Assembly (NCBI GenBank): GCA_920105805.1
Contig: CAKKTI010000067.1
Coordinates: 45,727 to 75,940 of the forward strand
Source of the DNA: Condylostoma magnum
Lineage: Eukaryota > Ciliophora > Heterotrichea > Heterotrichida > Condylostomatidae
Direction of reading: 5' to 3'
Length of the DNA stretch: 30,214 bases
Below are positions 24,001-30,214 of this stretch, one piece after another. Numbering within the stretch: the first letter of the stretch is position 1; each line of letters starts with the position of its first letter. Both the position numbers and the translations under genes were made by a program. The notes beneath the pieces are model-generated. The model made no database searches, had not been told where the DNA came from, and saw only the letters and a program-made list of their open reading frames with translations.

Positions 24001-27000
24001 CTTTAGGATTCGAGTAATTAGAGCCTTTTAGTAAATAACAGTTAACATTCTATACAAAAGGTTCTGTGAAAGCACATGGCATTGATGACATATCAGCATT
24101 TCCAGTCCCTAGATCATCAGCATAATAACTTGGGAACTCTACTACTATAATATGCTTGCTAGTTGTATACTAAATGACCTAATCAGACTTCAATTAAACA
24201 AATACTTACATCTTTTTACTAATAGTCAAATGTGTAGCTTCAACAAAGAATTAAGTAAACGCCCTGGGCCAAACCTCTACATAAGTTTTAGCATACTTAG
24301 TCCCAGCAGCGGCATTTAACGTTAAATTAAGTTCATGTTTGCCAGAATTACCCCATTCTAACCCTTAATTATCAAAATCAGCATTTATACTAGTTACATG
24401 TAATTTATAAGACCCAGAAGCTAGGTCTACAGGGGCTCCTCCTACAGTAATTTAAGTTAAAGTAGCAGCATTGTTATGAGTGCATTGACTGGCTAGATAT
24501 TCCGTGCTTCCATTGATCCAAACACATCTTAATGGAGCAGTATCAGCAGCAGTATTGGAAGTAGCTAAACTAACAGATGGATTTATCCCAATAGTAAGAT
24601 TATCAGTAGTAACGAAATTAACTCCGAAGTTAACATCTAAATCCAAAACTCCTAGTCTTTCATCTTCTGTATTACCAGCGTAAACTCTTATTGGTTTAGC
24701 TTTAGCATATAGTGTACCAATATTGTTGTTATTATTAGCGTCTTGTGTTCCTACGAAAGCTTTAGTAAATGATGCTGTAGAAGTGTTTTCTCTTGCAACT
24801 ACAACAAAATCTGTAGAAGTTGCAGAATTTAATGTTTCTATTCCACTATTTTGATTAGAGTCTGCATATGTTGTTATAGTATAATCAAATGGAGAGCTAA
24901 TTTATGCTGGATTTGTTACCTGTGTAACTATTTCTAAATTCGTGTTAGCAGTTATATCTTATGGTAAATTTGCAATTGTTAGAACATTTCCAGTTACTGA
25001 ATAAGTAATGCCTGTTATAGGTAAACTAGCTCCTTTGTAATGTAAGGAGGACAAAGAGGCTGTGGGAGCAGGACCTGCAGGGAAATCTAGTACAATTGAA
25101 CCTCCAGTTGGTATGACTTAAGGACATTTGAATACAATACTCCATGGTCCAGTTGATCCTTCAAAGTTATTAGCAATTGAAGTTGAGGTTTAAGTACATG
25201 TGGCAGCTATTTATACATCTGTGCCACTTGTTAATGTAGATTATTGATAGTATATAAGTGCATGATTTTTTATTACATAAACCTCAAATTAAGAGTATCC
25301 ATTAGGTACATAAGTTGAAGAAGTAAATGGTGATATTTCCAATCCTCCAGCATCTGCAGCAATAGCCACCCTTGGAACTTCAGAAACAATCCATTTGTTT
25401 TTAGGGAAATTTTAACATGAAGTATTTGCTGTAAAGCTTGCTCCATCATCAGCAGAATATTTACATGCAGTTATAGCGCTTATATCAGTATCTCCCATTT
25501 CCTTAATTTTTATCATATACCATACCACGTCTGTAGCTAAAATTGCTGCTGTGTTTTTAAGATCTAGTTCAAGTTTACAAGTAGCAGTAGCTATTGGTGC
25601 AGCTGCGTCACCACTAGTTAATATCTAATTTTAAGCAGCAACTTATGGTAAAGTATCTACAGTATTAAAAGTAGTAGTTTCTACATGATCGTAATTTACT
25701 TGGTAATCAATTACACGGTAGCGATTACCATCAGGTGAAATTATTTAAACGTTTATTTTAATATCAACTCTAGTATCACCGCTGTTAGCAGGTTTACTTG
25801 GGTTTTTGATACCTGGGAATTTTATGTCGTATATTGTTCCTGGATTCAATGTAGAAGGAGGCTCTATTCATATATATGGCTTATTAGTTGAGTGATATAG
25901 TCGGCATACTAGAGCAATTGGAGTTGACTCAATACAGTCAATTTCAGCTCCATTATCAAGTCCAGTTCCTAAGTCCTTCTCAAATCCATCTCCAGTACTA
26001 GAATAAGGAAATTCTATTCTCAAATATTAAGCTGTTCCATCTATAGCAACATCTGGATCAATAAACAAATTCAGCATATTTGGCTGATTTGGGGTATAGT
26101 GGAGGGAAGTTATATGAACGTTCTTAGCTGGTTGAGCTAGTACTTCATAAAAAGCAATACTTTCCTCACTAAACACAGTAAAAGTGTCTCTTTTAGTTTT
26201 AAATTCAATAGGGTAACATCCAGCTTAGTTAGGTAATAAAAATCCGTTATTTGTGTTTCCATAGCTCATAATATCTAGTGTATATGTAGTTGATGCTGAT
26301 AGGTTTTGCATTACATTGATTGTTATAGTTTATCCTGAGTAGGTACAGCTGTGAGATTGGGTAGTATCGACTGTGCATTTTAAGTAATTACTGCTAGGGA
26401 TAGTTATTCCTCCGTTATATGCAGTTGGGGGTAATATCACTAAAATTTACGATTTAAATAGGGAAGTTGAGGCTGGCAGTGATTAATTTAGAATAAACCT
26501 GAATTACAAATGGGAATAAGTTTGTTCTACTGCAATAGTATGAGGTAATTTGAAATCTAGTACTGATATTGTAGGTGCAAGTAATACTCCTGTGCTATAG
26601 TCTTAATCACCTGTAACAACATTAGCATCACTTGAATCAATTGCATATTATAGATCAGAGCTTATATCAGTTGTTATTATTTTAGCAGTTAAAGTAGCAT
26701 TTGAGTTGTTTTTATGAGTTACTTTTACATATATTGTTTAGTTACCTCCGGGCAGGTAAGTATCATTAGTAGAAGCTCCAGGTAAGAATCCAGTTATAAT
26801 ATATCTGTCATAATTAGTTCCATTAAAGCTAATGTTTCTATCAACACTGCATGTTAATGCAGCTACGTTAGAATACCAGCAATTATCAACATCACTTGGA
26901 ATTTCAAAGTTAGTAGTATCAAATAATATACTTATAGCACCTCCGTTATTAGGTATTGGAGTAGCATTTTTGAAATCAACCTAGTATAACTCAGTTCCGA

Positions 27001-29818
27001 ATATCTTTTAAGTAGTTTCAAGCCAAGTTCTAGTAAAAGTGGCAGTTGCTAGAGCTGTTGTCTTCGTTTTATGTGAGAAATTAATAGTCCAAAGCATTTA
27101 GGCAGCTTCTGCAAATGTGTCTTTTTAAGAAACATAAGCAACTACACAATCTGTATCTATACTAGTAGGATTGGAGCAATCATTGGCACTAGCATATATT
27201 CTATTACGTAAAGTGGCACATAGCCCGAAAGTAGTATTCCAAGTAGTAGGATCAATAGAAGTAGGTGTCCATATCAGCCCATACATACCTGCAGAGTTAA
27301 TTAAAGTGTATCCTGCATCATAAGGAGCAGTTGCAGCCCCACATGCAGTACCAGCAGGAGCAGTTAATATATCCCAGTGATAGCCTTTATTAGGCACTAT
27401 AACGATAACTCCTGATATCTTACTAGAAGCTGCTATTACAGGATTTAAAGTGAAATCCCAATCATCAGCAACGTAAATGTCAGGGTGGTTAGCAGGATTT
27501 GCATCTCCACTTTCAGAAGGAACTACTCCAACAGTAGTATTCGGAGTACTACTAACTAATTTATGATTTCCTTCACTATCTTCATTCCAATTCCAATATT
27601 CAAGCATAACTCCATCAGCATCGTATGTTCGTATAGTCATTTTCATGTAATACCCTTGGAAGGGAGAGTTGATCATATTAGCAATCCATAGAACAATAGC
27701 TGTGTCTTTAGCAATAGCACCTGTAGCTACGCCTTAAAAGGTTACAAAAGCTGAGGTGGATTAAGTTCCTGTTTTTAAATTGCAACTGGTGAAAGTAGAT
27801 CCTGTTATTGTATACACACATGGGTAGTTGTAATTAGTTTCTGATTAGTAATCATTTCCATTTGCGTCTTTTAACCCTAGATTAGCTATGAAGCCATTGC
27901 TTAATGTATGGAGTTCTATCTCTATCTTTCCTCCTAATGCTATTGCTATTGAGTTTTTCATTTGAATCTTTATAGCATTTCTTGCGTTAATTGAGAAATT
28001 AAGGGGAGTCACAAATAGATCATCAGCAGATCCAAAGGTATGAGCTACAATATTTGCATCATCTTTCCTTAAAGTTGAGTCATCTGTTTATCTAGCATCT
28101 TGCACTAAAGTGTAATTAACTTCTTCAACTAATTTACCAGTTCCACCTACAGTCTCAGTCACTGAAAACTTAATAGCCATTTTACCAGCATTAGCACCAG
28201 CCAACATAAGTCCATCTGAACTCGCAGACCTAATAGTATCAATTACTATATAAACTGGGCATTTGTTTATATCATATTCATATGGAACTTCACAAGTTAT
28301 TAAATTATTTGTAATTGGCCAAGATGCAACAGTTGCAGGAGTAATTACTCTAGCTGGAGTCTTTTCTATACCAAATAAACAAATTAGTTTTTAAGTTCCT
28401 CCGGTTAAATCACTACTAATTCCAGCATCAGGTAAATCCACAGCAATTTCTATTTTATTACTTGCATCCGATGGTATTATGTATTCACGCCCTGCAGACC
28501 ATACTATCTCCAAGGGTCCATAGTTCCCAAATATAAGATCTTCTCTATGCCTTACAATCTAAGCAGTGAAATCTTAAGGTTGCGATATGTCAGAGAAAGT
28601 AAGTGCACCTGAATTGAGATTTTAGTCAATTATACTACTATTTGAATCATATGTAGTCAATTAGAACTACCCAGTAGTACCAGCTGAGCTAGGATTAGTA
28701 GCAGTGACTTTAACAAAAAGCAACCCAGCTTAAAATCTATCAAAGTTCTCAAAGGTGACTTTTCTTGCATTTATTTAACAACTAACATTTCCACTGAGTC
28801 CAAAGTCATTTTCGCATGAAATAAGTAAAGGAAAGGCCTAAGGAAACACGATCTCAAGTTTTCCTCCAGCAGGAATTGGATTTATAGTTCTACATGAGAT
28901 ACTGTATTAAACGTTCACTCTAAGATTCAGCGGTCTTCCTTCAATCTCTATAGCACTTATTTCCCCAGGTGATACAGTAAACTCTCCTAGATCATCATCT
29001 AAATACAGTGCTTGGTTAGACCCTTTCTTCATTATCTGGAACTTGATACTCGAGTAAACTCCAGAAACATCAGGATATCTGACCCCATTCACAATCAACG
29101 CCATTGTTCCTGAGGTGTTCTAAGTAAAACTGTCTAATAAAACAATCTTCGAGCCTGAGTAAGTCTCTTTACATCCCACTCCTTGTCCTAAATGCTGCCA
29201 AAAACAGCTCAACCCATTAGTAACCACAAACTTGTCAGGGAAAATAATCCTAATCTCCGAATTACTCCCAACTACCTGTTATAAAGTGAAATCGAATCTA
29301 AAAGTAGCTAAAACTCCAGCCTAACTAGAGCTTAAAGTATTAAAACTAACAGAGATTTCCTAAGCAGCCCTCGTAATTCCTAAGGATCCAAAGTTATCGT
29401 TGAACTCTCTCTCAATGTCCCCTTAAAACGTGCTGATTTTGAAGTTAGAGGTTCCTGTAGCCTGTGACGGGTTGACAACACCATTAATTCCTATAGAATT
29501 CGACCCCGCATTGAGAGTTCCCACTTCGAATCGAACTGCTCGGCCAATAACAGTGCAGGGCACACTTGTCCTCTGGAAGTTTTTCTGTATAAAACCATCA
29601 CAAGTGCTGATTCCTAGGTTGAAGGGATACTCCTCCGGGAAAGTGACGGTTACGAAGGCGGATTGAGTAATGGGAATCGATGTATTGTAGTGGAAGATTA
29701 GCTGTGTAGTCGCACTCTGGTTAGAAATCAGCCCCTCCACTGGGTTCTGGATATTCGGTTCTAATGCCGATGTAGTAAGGCAAATACAGAACAGTATAGC
29801 AAACGCTCGTCCGTTCAT
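6000..29818 (-). CDS. Giant secreted, probably GPI-anchored multi-domain surface protein (about 7,900 aa)
   Basis: One continuous coding region of about 23.8 kb, with no intron needed. From the ATG at 29816-29818 the frame stays constant to the N gap at 16843; beyond the gap it again stays constant to the TAG at 6000-6002. The single frame change is therefore attributable to the arbitrary gap length. The protein begins with a signal peptide and consists mostly of diverged beta-rich domains. They are rich in Thr, Ala, Asn, Val and N-x-S/T sequons and poor in Lys/Arg, with recurring I-E-x-F-P strands, D-L-G-x-G turns, paired Cys and N-P-x-x-x-G-x-T segments. Two fibronectin-III-like domains and a hydrophobic C-terminal tail complete it. 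TAA/TAG occur very frequently as Gln; TGA is rare and reads as Trp at 25868-25870, 21887-21889 and 16185-16187. A surface coat, adhesion or pellicle role is inferred from the architecture; I cannot name the domain family. Confidence 0.9.
6090..6432 (-). other. Fibronectin-III-like domain 2 of the giant protein
   Basis: It repeats the pattern of domain 1: PVEVYSAQVYS at the start, NEPGVMHGVLL, KPTSRQIVEGMNSYNQQ, then FTGLQFNHEYAVYISGEN. Between the two domains (about 6433-6794) lies a different segment containing a long Arg/Asn-rich helix and the sequence YYELVLTVPPDAEFGDPYKL, which I cannot place. Confidence 0.6.
6795..7095 (-). other. Fibronectin-III-like domain 1 of the giant protein
   Basis: The segment runs from HWTVLSAQRVTSRIKAIL through EPGEFYYMVTPQG, PTPEQIIAQNQLAG and a C-terminal GL-x-x-x-T-x-Y strand (GGLREATFYDVFAITS). 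The order 'Y-x-V, PT-x-x-Q-I-x-x-x-x-x-x-G, GL-x-x-x-T-x-Y-x-V' is familiar from FN3-like domains of ciliate and bacterial surface proteins. Family assignment is from memory. Confidence 0.6.
7900..29764 (-). repeat. Array of diverged beta-sandwich-like domains with a ~1.85-kb higher-order period
   Basis: Protein-level repeats, too diverged to be obvious in the DNA. The landmark is an I/V-E-x-F-P strand, a short loop, D/N-L-G-x-G or a variant, then two Cys about 15-30 residues apart, the second usually in a C-x-L/I context. I find it near 29.61, 27.88, 25.97, 24.11, 22.27, 20.41, 18.58, 15.83, 13.96, 12.11, 10.13 and 8.03 kb. Examples are EKDLGTGLDNG (25.97), DDLGTGNAD (24.11), EEDLGIGQDP (22.27), SDDLGIKDQDG (20.41), NLGVNTSLSVDCY (18.58), KPDLGLGVSA (12.11) and KDLGDNTRQ (10.13). 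Copies at 15.83 and 13.96 kb lack the exact DLG but keep the strand and Cys pattern. Each period seems to hold about four smaller domains of 130-170 residues, an estimate by eye. Confidence 0.7.
16843..16942. other. Assembly gap (100 N)
   Basis: Exactly 100 N inside the giant gene, a conventional placeholder for unknown length. Coding sequence on both sides belongs to the same protein style, but the frame differs by one and the ~1.85-kb period loses phase here. The true sequence is therefore missing and not just ambiguous. Confidence 0.95.
29765..29818 (-). other. Signal peptide of the giant protein
   Basis: The first 18 residues, MNGRAFAILFCICLTTSA, have one Arg, a hydrophobic core and a small-x-small (T-S-A) end, with cleavage likely before LEP. 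This sends the protein into the secretory pathway. Confidence 0.85.
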
Positions 29819-29924
29819 TTTTTTATTATTATGGACCGTGACATGGCCTTTTAAGTGGGAGGGAAAGGGTAGGCGGATATTAAAGGGAGGATGAAGGCAG
29901 AAAGGGGTGTTATGTTGTATATTT
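29819..29924. other. Intergenic region upstream of the giant gene with a polypurine tract
   Basis: 106 bp between the TAA of the partial coiled-coil gene and the ATG of the giant gene, so it holds the giant gene's promoter and leader. Immediately before the ATG the minus strand is A-rich (AATAATAAAAAA). Farther upstream, about 29855-29910, the + strand is strongly purine-rich with several GGG runs, which contrasts with the plain AT-rich spacers elsewhere in the window. Confidence 0.6.
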
Positions 29925-30214
29925 TTAATATTTAGTATTGGGGAGAGAGTTTAGAGCTCTGTCTACTCGTTTTATCATTTCTTAGTTTTTGGGTTTTCAT
30001 ACTTTTATTCCACCGGACATTTGGATCATGCTGTTTGTCGTTGCGGTTAACTCGTCCATTGAAATCATCTGGTCTTATAGAGTTGATTTTATTAGTTTGT
30101 TGTATTGCTTAGTGTGGTAAAGGTTATTAAAGCTTGTTTAGTCCTCGGATAGTTAGTTGCACTCTTCTATGTCTTCTATATTCTGGAAAAATTCGGCATT
30201 TTAAGTACTATTTT
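29925..30214 (-). CDS. C-terminal 95 residues of an unrecognised, coiled-coil-like protein (5' end outside window)
   Basis: An open frame enters from the right edge and ends at TAA 29925-29927. The peptide is acidic and then heptad-like: AEFFQNIEDIEECNQL, then LIKSTLQDQMISMDELT, then NQEMIKRVDRALNSLPNTKY. Helical, with regularly spaced Leu/Ile/Met, it resembles a coiled-coil C-terminus. One in-frame TGA (29997-29999) reads as Trp in GGIKVWKPK, and TAA/TAG read as Gln. The other two minus frames give basic, irregular peptides, which favours this one. I cannot assign a family from this fragment. Confidence 0.7.

Overview
The window reads as macronuclear DNA of a ciliate in which all three standard stop codons have been reassigned. 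TAA and TAG fall inside conserved coding regions where glutamine fits. TGA falls inside them where tryptophan fits, most clearly in the DMWSxG motif of a protein kinase. Several genes nevertheless end at TAA or TAG with no in-frame TGA before the next gene, so these codons must also serve as stops near transcript ends. This matches the Condylostoma-type nuclear code (NCBI table 28), so I infer a heterotrich close to Condylostoma. Short GT-AG introns (about 30-55 nt), AT-rich spacers and gaps of 5-106 bp between genes also fit a compact ciliate genome.

Layout. At the left edge, on the + strand, is the end of a TVP38/TMEM64 (VTT/SNARE-associated) membrane protein gene (1-783). Everything else lies on the - strand. 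In that strand's transcription order, starting from the right edge: the 3' end of a coiled-coil protein gene (30214-29925); one enormous gene (29818-6000) encoding a secreted, probably GPI-anchored repeat protein of about 7,900 residues; a small myristoylated-looking EF-hand protein (5963-5607); an unrecognised 493-residue protein with two introns (5513-3942); a KIF-binding protein (3936-2290); and a calcium-dependent protein kinase (2242-812) that converges on the VTT gene.

The giant protein has a signal peptide, a very long array of diverged, Thr/Asn/Ala/Val-rich beta-sandwich-like domains, two fibronectin-III-like domains near the C terminus, and a terminal hydrophobic tail with no cytoplasmic extension. 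It stays in one frame over about 12.9 kb, switches frame exactly at a 100-N assembly gap, then stays in one frame for another 10.8 kb. A landmark motif (an I/V-E-x-F-P strand, then D-L-G-x-G, then paired Cys) recurs about every 1.85 kb, a higher-order repeat of about 620 residues. The phase of this period is broken only across the N gap, which suggests missing sequence there.

Functionally, the giant protein looks like a cell-surface coat or adhesion molecule. The kinase (MGNCCS start) and the EF-hand protein (MGQKNS start) look like acylated calcium effectors at membranes. KIF-binding protein regulates kinesins. No shared pathway is shown; they are simply close neighbours in a gene-dense region.
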